NCBI GenBank assembly: GCA_947462335.1
Contig: OX381709.1
Location: forward strand, 82,646,622-82,710,621
DNA: 64,000 bases
DNA from: Harmothoe impar
Lineage: Eukaryota; Annelida; Polychaeta; Phyllodocida; Polynoidae
Direction: 5' to 3'
A program made the translations under genes and the position numbers. Below, one piece after another: positions 23,481-37,017 of the stretch (position 1 is its first letter; each line of letters starts with the position of its first letter). A model generated the notes under the pieces. That model was not told where the DNA came from. It saw only the letters and a program-made list of their open reading frames with translations, and did not search any database.

Positions 23481-25009
23481 ATATACTGCAGTATCTGGAT
23501 GTAGTTGCAATATCCTTCTCACAGAAACAATGTAAAGTTCAACGTTGGGGCCATAACCCATTAGCCGATTTGGATGCATTATCGGCCGATACACCCTCAA
23601 AAAACAGGCCCAATTTAGTGCTTTGTAGTATAAATTTTTTGGATGTATCGGCTGATAATGCATCCAAATCGGTTAATGGGTTATGGCCCTAAACTAAAAC
23701 AAATGATTTAAACAGAAACTCTTGATCTTTTAAGGCCTGCATAACGTTGTATTGAACCCTTTTGTCTATAGCATTGTAGTATGAGACTTTTTAAAATCAA
23801 ATATTGCTCACCATAGGCCAACTACAACCAGTTGTAGGTGAGGCATATTGTTCCCCAACACCTACAAAAACTTGCATTGATTTGATCTACCATATTTCAT
23901 ATCTATTAGTTTTAGGTGCCTGCTGCTCCATATAGGCGGCATTCTGGAGATCAGCTGATCAGATTTGATGCCCATATAACCATGTTTATGACTCATATAT
24001 CCACTAAACCAATTCACTCTCTGACATCCTTGCCCTTTCCCATCTTGGTTAGGTCGATAGCTATATGTTGGTATCATGCTGTACTAACAGCACTATATGC
24101 CAATCTGTATACAATAGATCTACCCATGAAAGAGATGTTGTCCTGGGGTCCTGACGGTAGTAGGTAATAGTTCAATGGCCATTTTGTTTAGACTACTATT
24201 GTTGATATTATAACTACACCTATCCTTGTGCTTATTGAGGATAGCCAAGCATTCTTGTTACTGTGAGACAAATTAAATGAAATCCGACGATGCAATTCAG
24301 GCTGGGGGATTTCTGCGATTTAGGAACCTGTTATTTGGTGATCTCCTTGTGAAGGATCAGTTGGGATATTTGCCTGATTTGCTGACAGCAAACCTCACAC
24401 TATATCCTCACTATCAAGTAAACTCAAAGTAATCGCCAATATTACTCTATCCCTAAGGCATGACACGTGGTGGCTAACATTGCTCTGTGTCCACAGTAGG
24501 AAGGAGCAGCGCCTCAGGCACAAATATTTACATCTTCCTGCTGTGTTTACCTTGGGATGCACCAATGACGGGCTTGTCAAATTAAAGTGAGTATATCCAA
24601 TAATTGGGACCAAAGATTCAATCTTTTTAAAATCTATCCAGGATATTACCACGCATCCTTTCTTACCTATTCTATTTAGGTTCATTACATATTATTTTTG
24701 CCAAATTTGATCTCAATTGCCAATTATGGTCAGTGGGGGGAATATAATTGTGCAGGATTCATTCTGCCCATTGAATGCATGTCACGTCATATCTCCCAGA
24801 TTCAGGCCTAGTGTACCCTCCCCTCTGCCCCCATGTTAAGGTACTGCTATCCACTTAATGTAGTATATAATGTACATAATATAAGGTTGACATTTCTTCA
24901 ACAAAATGAGAAATAAAAGTGGGAGGGGGATGTTCAAGAAATAATAGTAGGTCCAATAGTAGGTCCAGCTGTACCTTCATTGCTACCCCTTTTATTGTAC
25001 TATCAGTCC

Positions 25010-26420
25010 CAGCACTGACCCCACAGTCTGCTGCCTCAACCTATATATATATATATATATCAATATTAAGCCTATACAAACCAACCCTCCATCCAATCCC
25101 CATTTCTGTATCTGCCTGTATCCCTCCCTTCATCCCAGACATGCGTCTACCCTGGCTACACCCCTCCGTCCCTCAGGTCCAATTGGTGCCAGCCCCTGGT
25201 CAATAGCACCAGGCAACCCAGACCAGACCGGGGCCTGAGTGCTTTCTGAAAGCCTCTGTCATACACCCGGGAGTATGAGAATTAGACTGCTGCCCTAAAA
25301 TGTGTGTCCTGGGACATTAGTTATATTACCCCGGGGTCTAGTGTCACCTATAACTGTGTACTTGTGGTTATACAGCTAGCCTTGGTTACCTCTATAATGG
25401 AGGACTATGGAGGGCAGTTAGGCAGGGATCAAAAAGCTGTAATATGATACAATAAATAGACGTTTTACAGCATATGCAGTATGATAGTGGCTATTTGTAT
25501 CTGTCAGTATTTCCTGCATGACAAAGTAGAAAACCTCACAGCCTCTGTCTAGTTCTGTGTGATGGATCACCTTGATTTGAAACATTTGACTTTCTGCTAT
25601 TTAATCATAAGTTTCAATTTAGACTTTTAGCCTGTAAAGGGCTAATGTCCAAAGCCTTTTGATATGTCTCTTATCATAAACAACTAAAAGGGAGACTGGA
25701 ACATGCATATACAGTGCATTCATTTATGTTGACAGCCATTGATAATTAGTTTGATGGCAGCAACATTTAACATATGAAAAACAAACAAACCGGATCAAAC
25801 CAGAAAACATGATGTAAAATGGATCTGTATCTGTAGCAAAAGCAGATGTGAATCTGGAATATATATGCAAAATATGCAATTATTCCTGCCAGTTTGTGCA
25901 TTATTTAGCATCTCGGCTGCTGTTCTGGGTGGTCAGGCCCAAAAAAGAAAGGTGTGATTCAGATTACATCTAGGGTAGGTAGGTCGGAATTTTGATTTTT
26001 TTAAGATCAAAGTTTACCCACAAATTGAATGGAAATCTCAGTGCCACCTTGCTGACGATAGCCTTGACTTGTGAACTATCACATCAACTCTAAAATAGCC
26101 CCAAAATAGTGTTAAATATAACCGTTCTTTCCTTTGGATAAAAATGTCTAGGGTCAGCCCTGTTCTGCTTTGTGGAACCGAAAACACACCTTTTTTATTT
26201 GGCCTAACACAGCAACAAACCATCCTTTGTAATTTCCATTATTAAGTCTGTCATCAGTTTGAATAAAGATCCGCTGACACATCATTCAAAAGCAATGATA
26301 CTGCCTGGAGCTAGATTAGTAGGTAGTGTTTGCCTCTGTTGTGTAAAGAGGTAATTTATTGGGCATATTCAGGGAACCATAAATGACAGTGCTCTGCCTC
26401 CCCACTCACCAGGTATTCAC
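25010..26420. repeat. Segmental duplication, copy B
   Basis: Block P at 25010-25440 is closer to the 63.3 kb copy than to the 22 kb copy; it shares the (TA)n tract, CAATATTAAGCCT and CCTCCATCCAATCCCCAT. Block Q is only partly kept (TTTGTGCATTATTTAGCA, GTTTGAATAAAGATCCGCTG, GACAGTGCTCTGCC) and is interrupted by a GGTAGGTCGG MITE at 25937-26208. Confidence 0.7.
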
Positions 26421-26800
26421 ATGAACTGCTATCATTGGTTTCCTTTGTGGTACCAATTTGGTAGGCAGATATGATAGGAAACACGGAAAACAGTATGATA
26501 TAAAGAACCATTTACCACACAACAGGGTAAAAGCTATGATATATAGAGCCATTGACCACACAAAATGCACACAATCACGCCCTATCTACTACTCTATATT
26601 ATGCGTACACATTTGTGCTTGCTGTGTTATGCTACTAACATAAGCTTATATTATGTGCAATGGCCAGACATTGTGTGGGCCAATATCCACATTGAATATT
26701 GATGTTCAGTGAGAATATTCCTCCTCAATGTCACAAAACCTCCATTTTACACTAGGTAGGATATCATTTTGTGTGTTGGGTGGTGGTGAGGTATTGACCA

Positions 26801-26915
26801 CCCAGCAAACAAAAATACATTATTTTATGTCAAAATAACGTTTTTAACGTTGTATAATGTTTTCCATAATAAGGAGCCATAGAGAAATTTTATATAAAGT
26901 TTTTTGTTTACTGGG
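26801..26915. mobile_element. CCCAGC-family AACGTT MITE
   Basis: Starts CCCAGCAAACAAAAATACAT, ends TTTTTTGTTTACTGGG, and contains AATAAGGAGCCATAGAG, the inverse of the core in other copies. It lies directly before the coding-like patch at 26939. Confidence 0.7.
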
Positions 26916-26938
26916 AATTTTTTTTTCTGGCCTCAGCT

Positions 26939-27162
26939 ACATTAAAGCATTCAAAGATGGCCCAGAGAACCAGTCTTGGCCAACCCCTGGCAATGTGCAA
27001 GCTGGTGCTACAGGTCTAGATGAGATTTATCACAAGGCTCGCCCAGCAGATGGAACCTGGAGTGACATTCCAGATGGGTTAGCACCACTGGAAACACCAA
27101 GGCAAAGGAAACCATACTGGCAAGGTTTTTCAACCATTGGCTTGACTGCCTTCACCCAGTGA
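26939..27162 (+). CDS. Possible terminal exon or gene fragment, unrecognised
   Basis: A good polypyrimidine tract and acceptor (TTTTTTTTTCTGGCCTCAG) end at 26938. The frame then stays open for about 74 codons to TGA (27160-27162). The peptide has ordinary composition (Lys-Ala-Phe-Lys-Asp-Gly-Pro ... Pro-Tyr-Trp-Gln-Gly-Phe). An AATAAA lies at 27503. No upstream partner exon is found and no family is recognised. It could equally be a relic of a retrotransposon ORF. The adjoining MITE ends 23 bases upstream, so part of the tract may come from it. Confidence 0.25.
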
Positions 27163-30100
27163 CCCTCCTATGAGCACATCACCGGATGCCATCCCATCAA
27201 CACATCCTGTACTACCCATCCAACCACCTATATGGGACAGGTTCGCTTCCTTGATCCGATCTGTATATGCCACCCTCCACCGATAAGCAGCCAGGATAGA
27301 TGTGGTATCCCCTGCCCCATATTAAATAGCTTTGCGTTCAAGCTATCCACCCCACTACATTAAGGCTGATAACCTAAATTGTTTCTCCGAAAATCCATTT
27401 GACCTGAATAAGTTCATGTTGAGATAACTTTTTCCATCACATTGGTGAATCCCATGATTCTATTTCTGGTTCAGGAAAAGTACTCATCAATTCCTCAACC
27501 TACAATAAAAGCTCGTGCATAGGCGAGTATGCAACTCAGATCATCTGGGCTTGGCTTATGCGTATATTACAGTACTAGATTAACAGTGTTTAGGTCATCC
27601 TGTTAGGCTTATAGGATTTTTCAAAGTTGGGATGTGGCTAGTAGCTGTGTTAGGCTTATTTACGGTAACAAAATTAAACAGCATAAGAGTAGTGTAAGAA
27701 TTAGGCTTATTCAGAGCTGAGTAAGTGCCTACTTTGGCACTAGGTGTCTGTATTCCTTTTATGTAATATCAAACAGTGATCTACTGGCAAAACTTGGATA
27801 ACAGATTTTAAAAGATGTATACAGCTTGAGAAATTCCCAGCTAATCCTATATGAAAGTGGCAGCTTCCTTTGAACACATTTCCTTTCTCACTTGCACCGA
27901 GAAGTCCTCCATTGACAAGCCCTATGGATAGATATCATGGTAATGTCAGAGGAGGTCAGTACCCAATATTGATCCCAACATGTACATAGGCAGATCACAG
28001 CAATCCCCCTCTATCCTAGCTCCAACCGTTCCCACATACATCAATAATCTGACATTCTATGCATTTATAAAAGAAGTGGGTTGGCTGGTAGGAATGATAT
28101 TGAAACCACTCACCCCAGTGTCCCACAGACAACATTTAATAAGATTTGGGAATTTTCAAATTTTAGAGTGATCCGATAATTTCTACCCTACCCCCCCCCC
28201 AAAAAAAAGGTGCACCCCCCCCCCCAGATGGAGTGGAAATAGTATGCCCTCTCCAACTGAACCACCATGCCTACCAAATAACCACTAACTTATCCACAAA
28301 GAAATTCAAGGCGTTGCTAATCAACGCACCCAACGCTGAATCATTCTATTCCTATCCTGTTATGGAGAAGCATGAAGTATCATCACTATAAAACATACAG
28401 GCTTAAGCCACACAGGTTAGACACCCCAGCCAACAAAGAAAAAGGTTACTTTACGTCATTATAACGTTATAAACGTTATATAACTTTCTGCCATAGAGAA
28501 ACATTATGTAACGTTATAACGTTATAACATGTTGTATAATGTTTTTTGTGTACTGGGACTCAAGTCATGTGCATGACATTGGTATCATCCCTTGCACTTG
28601 TTCACACCAGATGGTAAGGGCATGCTCACCCCTTGATGTCACTGACTGGGCTGTCAAGTGGTGGGGTTTCTTAAGAGGGGCCTGTTATAGGGGAACGTCT
28701 CCTATAGTGTAGCTAAATAGGGCCAGCATTGGCACTTTGGCAGCAAGCATGAAAGTTTGCCTAGATGAAGTTTTAAATGTTTCCACTTAAAAATGTATAC
28801 AGCACATTGACAACTCCTTGTAGGTACACTTGCAGCTCAATGTAGGTGCAAATTTGCTCCCTATCTACATATCCACTATCTATCCACTACACTACAATAT
28901 GCAAAGGCATGTAAAGGATAAATATCTTTACCTGGTCACAAAAATGAAGACACCCTCATCCCTAGGTCAATAGATGTGTGCATGACAGCCAGACAATTAA
29001 CTAAGGTCCGGGTGGTGAGGGTAAAAATATGAAAAGAAAGAAGAAGTATAAGAAGGAACAGAAAAAAAGGACACTGTGCTGTGTGTGCGCATACATTGCT
29101 GGCTGGTGTCTGTAGCAGTGCATTGATGACATGACACGTCTTGTATACATGACTGTATGTATGCATAGACATAGTTGTATTGCCAAGGGTCGGGGATAGA
29201 GGTGGACAGTGTCTGCTGGCACCCCACCCAACCTTACAGCTGTAAGGTAAATAATAGAAACTGGACATGTGAGATATCAGTGAGAAGTGGCTGCAGTTTT
29301 GGTGTTCTGAGTAGACTATACACTTGTAAGATTTGTGTATTGTGACGCTATGAGGAAACTGATAAGAGTTAAACTAAAAAGTGCCTACTCTTTTTCTCCC
29401 CTTCTTGTCTTCAAATTCTGGCCAGGATGTAATTCCTCAAGTTGGTGACAGAGCTATATATAAGAGTAACTAGTATTTCCCTTATCTCAATCTAACAGGT
29501 CGCACATTGTAACATATACAAAAACCTAATGCACTACAGTATGCAGCCGGAGCCATATGGTCTTATAATTCATTGTAAAAATATTGTCCTGTGTGGGATG
29601 GATACTTGTGGTTTTTGACTTTATATAAACACATAACTGTCAAGAGTAATGTCCTGAATCCTGACTTTGTAAAGCAGTGACTCCACAGCTAGCAAATTGT
29701 GAAATGCTGTAGTAAAATAACATTTTTCTGTTGACTGGGTAGCTATTGTGACAAAGCATTGACCTTCCTCCCCCATACTCCTATATGTGAACATTACATC
29801 AAAAGTTAAGTCAAGTTACTCTGCTGCAAAATAGTGTAAGCTGAGTCTATAGTTCTCTATTGGATTCCCTGACCTTCAGCTCAGGGACCTCTGACGCTTG
29901 GCAGGCAGTAAAAAGGTAATAGGATTAGAGATTGGAGGGAGTAGACTTGATGGTCACAGAATGTGTCTTGGATATTGATTCCTAATATTAGATAACATGG
30001 GTTTATGTATTTTATGACTTCGCCTTTTGCATCTTTATGAGTCTATGGTCCCCTCTGTCCCACATAGCAGGCATTCTGGATACGAGATTACGTGTCTATA

Positions 30101-32512
30101 AAACCATGCATGAGACTCCTAGTTCCACTTATCCAATTCACCCTTTAATATGTTTGCCCAAGTCTCGATCCTAAAGGTAGATATCTCTTGGCCACTGTAC
30201 ATCATTCTCTATGAGTCCAGCCAGGCATATATCAATAGCCGTGAATCATAATATGAGATATAGACGATTGCCAAAACTCTTTCCATAAATAGGTACTGAT
30301 ATTACATTGGTAACTTTTGTTAGGCCCAAAAAAATAACGTCTGTTTCAGGCAACCTGACCTTAGATTAGAAAAAGGGCTGACCCTAGCATTCTTTCTCCA
30401 CTTTGGGGGTTACATATTTTTTCTTTTGTAAAAAAACAGATGTTTTTCAAGATTTTAGCAAATCTTTAGTCAGGAAGAACAAGCTCTGACACCTAATTAT
30501 CTGTCTGACCTCAGGTAAATGTAGAAGAACCGTATGTTGTAATACTATAGAAACCGAAAATACATCCAGCCACACTAATGTCTGACAGTGAGAGCGGGTG
30601 TATGCCCCAAAAAGATCTGTGGGGAGGTCTGCAACTCCTAGCAGTGATCCTCCAACATTCTACACTTCTTGCTCCTACTGTCTCCTCCCATCACCTTCTG
30701 TCACCAATGGTTGTATACTGCATCCTCCCTGTGGAATATCTAGGAAAAGATATGAACAAAAATTGAAAGGCCGTGGTGTCTAGGTTATTCTTCCCTTGTA
30801 GCACTAGTGGTACATGACAAAGTTGATCAGAATCTGTTCATGGATTATAAAGAAAGTCCCTCTGCAATCTCTTTATCAGCCGCAGCCGCGGCTGTCTGTC
30901 TGAGGTTTTATCATTCACGCTGTTAGTCTGGACAGTATGTGCCTTTTAATGAAGGAAGTCCAGGCGGATGTGGAGCGCTCACCCTTGAGCGGTTTGAGAT
31001 ATTAGTTTTTGTGTTTCTATGTTGAACAGAAGCAGAGATATGTTTGAGTCATTTCCCTTTTGCATGTTCCATCAAGCCATTTCAATGACACAATTATGAA
31101 TAAAAGGATTTTAAAATGTATTGTCAGAAATATAATATTTTTAAATCTTCCCTTCAATATTGGACTACGAGGTATGAATGGCAATATGAAAAGCAATTGA
31201 CGCCCTCCATGCAAAGATTTATGCTATGCATATAACCATTTTATAAAAAAACAACTGAACAAAGCTTGCTAGTGACCTGGGGATCATCAATATCTATAAG
31301 ACAAAGCACATCTGTGCCCAGTAGACTCGGATAAATCATTAAGATGAACGGCAGGTGGCACAAGGGGATACAAATACAATATGGCATTGAGAGATGTTGT
31401 CAATATAGGAATCTTCACATCGAGTATCCCTGGTAAGGATATACGATGTGTTCATTTCCTATTGCACTTATCTCTTCTAGTAAGGGAAGAGGTTTATACT
31501 TTAGATTCCAAATATCTCATTGATCATGAAGCCACCTCTTTTCAAACGTGTATTATTTCTATAAGGATATGGATATATGTATTAGATGGGTCGGGGATTT
31601 ACATTGGATCTGGATCACAGTCAGCATATTTCAATATTGCAGAGTCATACCTTCCTTATTATATAATAAGTATTATCTTTATTTACAAGGGTTGTAATCA
31701 GCAGGGTTTTAAGCCCAGAACACACTGGTCAGTAACAAATGTAATATGTTTACAGTTATATGTATGTCAAATGATAAAGAGATGTTTTCATAGGGTGTAG
31801 AAAAACGCTGATTCATCTGCCATATTCAGGAAAACATTGACATTTCTGGAACCTGCCACCGGCAGTAAGATCCTTACTGATGGTCGTTCCATGTCCTGCA
31901 CAGCAAATTACTGCTAGACTTATGACACTGATCTTTATGCTTATGGTAGAACCAGTGAGGTAGAAAATTGACATGTACATTCCATTGCCATCCCCATCAC
32001 TACCAATCTGCGTTATTGCATCATCCCATCTTTCCACTCTTTTACTCTCTTCCTACTGTAAAACCTTGTGTATAGGCCGCGGCTAGTGCGCAAGTCAGAT
32101 CAACAGTGTGGCTTATAGGATCAGCCCAAGGTCAGGGTGCGGCTAATTAGAGAGTTTTCACGTGTATAATACAGTACTGAATCAATAATTTTCAGATCCC
32201 CTGTGAGGCTTATAGGATATCCCCAAAGTCTAGGTGTGGCTAATACACGAGTTAGGCTTATACGTGAAGTTTTATGGTAGTCCCCCCCTTCCCATTTCCT
32301 TGTTTTCCTCTAATCCCCAGCTCTCTCTATGTCTATGTGCCATGTGCCTGTGTTTAACTCTCTGTCTTATTCTCTCTCTTCCTTCCCCTCTTTTCCTTCG
32401 ACTTTGTATCTGTCATTTCTGTCATCCCTTGTGCATGATTCCCCAATAAACATTTTTACACAGCCAGTGTTCAGTTTTGTCACAATGTATTCTGTATCAA
32501 TACACGAGCCTT
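27163..32512. other. Intergenic region with diverged duplications
   Basis: No supported gene. A poly-C patch lies at 28190-28226. The stretch 28980-29260 shares order and words with 56780-56960 (GCATAGACA, TGTATTGCCA/GCAGGGAT). The stretch 30050-30260 is a diverged relative of 23930-24120 (GGCATTCTGGA, CCAATTCAC). A piece of the GGTAGGTCGG family is at 30322-30560. ORFs of 60-140 codons here look random. Confidence 0.5.
28425..28557. mobile_element. CCCAGC-family AACGTT MITE
   Basis: Starts CCCAGCCAACAAAGAAAAAG and ends TTTTTTGTGTACTGGG, with dense TATAACGTTATAACGTT palindromes. AC flanks both sides. Confidence 0.75.
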
Positions 32513-33688
32513 CCCAGCTAGCACCTTATATAAAAAGTACGTCTTTTACTGGTCATATTCACGTTGATACGTAAAAACGACCCCATAATTACATCTTGAG
32601 GGAGTAAATCAATTCACATAGTAGTTTGACAGGAAACTTATGTATTGTTTACATCTAAATGGCCATGTGAAAAAGACATTAGTCATTTGATATCATCCAT
32701 ACGTTTGAATGTGGTCACTATTTGACATAACAAGTGGTAAAATCTTGATTAGAATATTACATCTTATTTTGGAGAAACTATACACGTAAAATATTGGTGT
32801 CAAATTCATGACTGAAGGTGCATGCTAAAATGATGTGATAGATTTGACATCAATATTACGTATACTTTATACATGTGGTACATCCTTATCTGGTCAGATT
32901 ATGACGTCTATAACACATCTGTACTTTACCTTTCAAGTGGTTCACTCTTTTAACACAAGATGTCTCCCTTAACCAATATCGATAGAATCCAATCTACATT
33001 GGCAATACTTTGACCATAAATGGGTATTTATTCAACACAATAAATTTCCAAAGAAGATGAAATTTGACCAACTTTTGTCTGCAATGTATGATATGTCATT
33101 TTTGTTCCTGTAGAACGATTGTTTAAGGGAGAACCAGGAGATTAGTATGAGCACACCTTTTCTTTGGTTGCTACAACTATTCAAATCAAAATACTGACCA
33201 TGAGCTGGCATCACATCTTGGCCAATTTGCTATGATCAATGTGCTAAGTCTCTGTAGGACTATTGGCGATGTCTACAGGCAAGAAACCCTTGATTATGTT
33301 GATTGCCTGGATGTTACTTGCTTCTGATGGAGTACCACACACAGAGAAAATAGGTGCAAATAATGTTTTAGTTTTACATGTTTTTAACATAATTATGCTG
33401 TCAAAAACTAAATTATGCTGAGATCAGATTAATGTCACCCATGGCCATCTAAATTACATTGTGTATATATATCATATATATAATTGATGATGATGTCTAC
33501 ATCATGTAACTTATTTACGTAAGATACATATGATTCTTTTACATGGATATTACATAGTCAAAAGCACGTCTTAAAGATTTGCACATAGTATGTAATGGGC
33601 GCCACTTTCTGACGTAACCAAATGCAGTAAATATCTGTTGAGAAAAGACGTAGAGATAATGTGATTTATACGAGTTTTGCTAGCTGGG
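32513..33688. mobile_element. Non-autonomous DNA transposon, CCCAGCTAGCA ends, copy 2
   Basis: A 1,176 bp copy almost identical to 6023-7200, with the same CCCAGCTAGCA terminal inverted repeats. TT flanks both ends, consistent with a 2-bp target duplication. No coding capacity, so a transposase in trans is required. Confidence 0.85.
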
Positions 33689-36600
33689 TTGCAACAGTTG
33701 CAGAGTGGGCATACTTCCTCCCTAGGGTGAAGAGTATGGATGTCGGTTGGGGACAGCAGTGGTATTTGTTAATGCAATGATGTTGGAACTGTCCAATCAA
33801 TACTACATCCATCACACTTTTATTTAGATCCTACATACATTAAACTGCATATGGTGCTGTCCGTTGCACAGAGCAATGAACTGATAACAGGATTAATTGC
33901 CAAAAAAAAATTTGTGACATTTGTCATTTCAATGTATGGCTATGTATAATAATATTCAGTAGAAGATACAAATATATCAAATGGCAACCTTTCTTAAAAA
34001 AAACGTTCACAGAATTATGAACTACCTGCTATCTTCATAGACAAAGGCCATCCCCTGCCTCCAACCTTTTTCTATCTCAGTGTTGTTGCCTTCAGATAAA
34101 ACAGATGATGTCCCCAATTGATTTGCAACATTTTATTTATATATGCTGTATGCAATACCAGTGATTTTTCCATGAATCATTAGCCCCACAAGGTAGAAGA
34201 AAGAAACCAGGGTCAGAAAAAGGAGGTGTGTTTCAGGTCAAATCTGTTAAGAGGTATATCCAAAACATTCATGATTTATCTAGTTACATTCAGACTCAGC
34301 GAGTTATCCTGATGACCTGGGAGTCAATATACTCATTCCAGGCACTTTCAACATAAGAACCAAAAGAGATTAGAAAATCCAACCACCTACCCCAGTTTCA
34401 TGGACCATGTTGCCTGAAACACACTTTTATTTTGGCCCAGTCTAAATTGATTGATTCTCATGCACCAGCTGCTCCCACTATCCTAAGGCCAAGTGTTTTG
34501 TAAATAGTAGTGGGGAGGGAGGATGGATAGTGATGTATTTTTGTTAGAGAACAGGATCATTCTTCATGCTGTATCCTTACTACCTGGCAGTACAATAGAG
34601 GAGCTCCAACTACACTGCTCATAGTGTTGATAAGAGGCAGTAGGATTCTGTGTGAATCTCAGAATAGATGAGGATAGCTAAAGGGGAAATGTCAGATTTT
34701 GGCATCTCCAGTATCTCCTTGTAATTTATGGTCAGCTTGGTGACTGGGTGTGAGACAACATTACCATTGTCTCTAATACAAGCATACAGATGCCAATGTT
34801 TCAATTTATTTCTACATGCAAAAGTGGCAGTAATTGTCAAAGAAACCACACTTCTGAAGGTGAGGCATTGTCAGTCTCTTCTAGAAGGTAGGCCTCTGGG
34901 TGCTATTTATCTTGTGAGATTAAAACACTCACTTCTAACCAGTTTAACTACCAACCTTCCTCTGAGCAGGAGGTTCCTATCTGCGTTATTAAGCTTGTAT
35001 CTTTCTGGGTGGGCATTAATTAATGTCTGTGATTTTTCCTCTGTTAGTCAGATTGCCTTCATTATGTTGGGTTGCTTTATCATTGTCAACACCCTTAACA
35101 CACTACTCCAGACCTGTCCTGCTTCTTAATCACCTTGTTGTCTTTCTACACCAAAAGACATTGGTGAGGTGTTAAGTAATTATATTTGATAAGAACTCTC
35201 CAACTCTGGTCAGGCGTTCCTGCCACTTTTACATCTGTCATTTCGCCGCCATTTTGTTGAGGAATATGTAATTTTGCTGTGTCTGGACATACCATGAATA
35301 TGTTGTTTATAAAGTAAATAAGCTGCATAATACTACCTGCTAAATACTAGTAAAAACTTAGCCTAATATCTGACCTCCTGCCATGGTACCGGGTACCGAT
35401 GAAGCCATGCATCTAGCCCTCTCTTTCAGAGATGAGTGGCTTTCCGCAAAAAATGATAGATTGAGCATTTTGGACACCCTACTTGGCCATATTTAGCCAC
35501 AATCAGTAATTTACAGGGTGCTGCTGTACGAAAAACAATGTTATTGGTCCCTTAGGAAAATTGCATCTGTTTTGAGGCACAGTGCCCCCTACAGCCTAAG
35601 GTCTCTTGAAGAATACTGACATGCAGATGCGAAAACCAGCCTGTATGTAGAAATGTCTGGTAATCATAACAGACTTTGTCCACTAGCAAGACCAGTCTGA
35701 TCAGACATTCTACATCTACTTTATATACAGAAGTTAACCATAGCAGACAGTCAAACATGATGTCCACTTTATATACAGTCAGATATTGACCAGAGTAGAC
35801 ACTCAGACATACTATATATATGCACTTCATATACAGAAGTCAACTATAAAAGCCCTAGACAATCAGACAGACCATATCCACCTTGTATATATATATTCAT
35901 TCTTGAGCTGCCATCCAGTATGTATATTAAAGAGCATGGGATAAACCATATATTCAGGTTCTTTTTTTCTCCATCCAAGAAGATGGGAGATTTGATTTTC
36001 TTTTATCAGCATTTACTAATAGTCAAGTTTTCCTTCTCGTGTACTTCGAGAGATTATTGTATTTCAAGAAAATGTTGGAGACTAATCATAATTTAAAGTG
36101 GAAAACCTGTTATGGATGTTGGTTTCAGTAAGATATTAGTTTTATTTATATAGCCATGAATAGCAAGCATGAGCAATTGAGTTCTGTCATGGGAATCAAA
36201 AATAGAATCTGTCACTATGCATTTTGAAATAGTTCCATCTTCCTCCGACATAACTTGAGCCATATTTTAGTCATGAGATGTAAATTGAATTAGGAAATGA
36301 GACATCAGTTCTTGAATAAAAGCAGACCTCTGTTGTTAGTGTCCAAAGTAAAAGGCAGATAAGTGATCCAGATGAAATTCCAATTAGCAATTACTGTCTC
36401 CATCATTTACCATTCCTTGTTAAATCCACCACAGACTAAATACATTCATGATGCGTCACTGTTGTCTTGTGTTGAAGCCTTTGGAAGTGGAAAAATGGTT
36501 GCGGGAGACACCCCAGGGGAACAAGATGGCGGCATCTACTGTAAGTCTGACCATACACAGTCATGTCACCATGACAACGACAAGCCACAGCCATGTCGGC

Positions 36601-36707
36601 GTAATACAGACAGCAAAATAAGGACCAAAGGGTATCAAAATATAAAACAGCATAGACAGATGGGGTCATCAGGGTACAAATACTGTATGTGTGCTGCATT
36701 ATGCTGC
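33689..36707. other. Non-coding region with a third copy of the 12 kb boundary block
   Basis: A GGTAGGTCGG-family MITE lies at about 34195-34440. From about 35040 the sequence is a diverged copy of 9000-10345 and 11480-12440, from GTCAGATTGCCTTC and CTACTCCAGACCTGTCC through AAGTGATCCAGATGAAA to the decayed exon start near 36475. The exon-like part includes GGGGAACAAGATGGCGGCAT and CACCATGACAACGACAAG, matching 12326 and 12379, but the frame is lost. A LINE is inserted just after it. Confidence 0.65.
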
Positions 36708-37017
36708 TTTTTTTTTAAATGTGTTTTATTGGGTAAAAGAAACAAATACAAAAGTAGATGATTCATCCTAGCTTAGGCGCATTGCCTTGCTTCCGCTAGG
36801 TCCCCTATCCTTTCAATAAATAGCTAAAATAATTCCATGTATATCAGGTTATGGCGTTACAAAGTGTATACATATCACAGTTAGATAATCAGACATCACG
36901 GTTTTTAAAACATCTTACTTACATAAAATCAAACGGTAATAATGAGATGAGATGAGATGAGGGGGGGGTTGGTATAAATTGTAGGGGGGCATTCTTCAAG
37001 TTGTAAGACAGGTTTAA

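Noticed and set aside
31381..31800. A 139-codon + strand frame
   Set aside because: Composition is that of AT-rich non-coding DNA and there is no homology signal or splice context that I can see.
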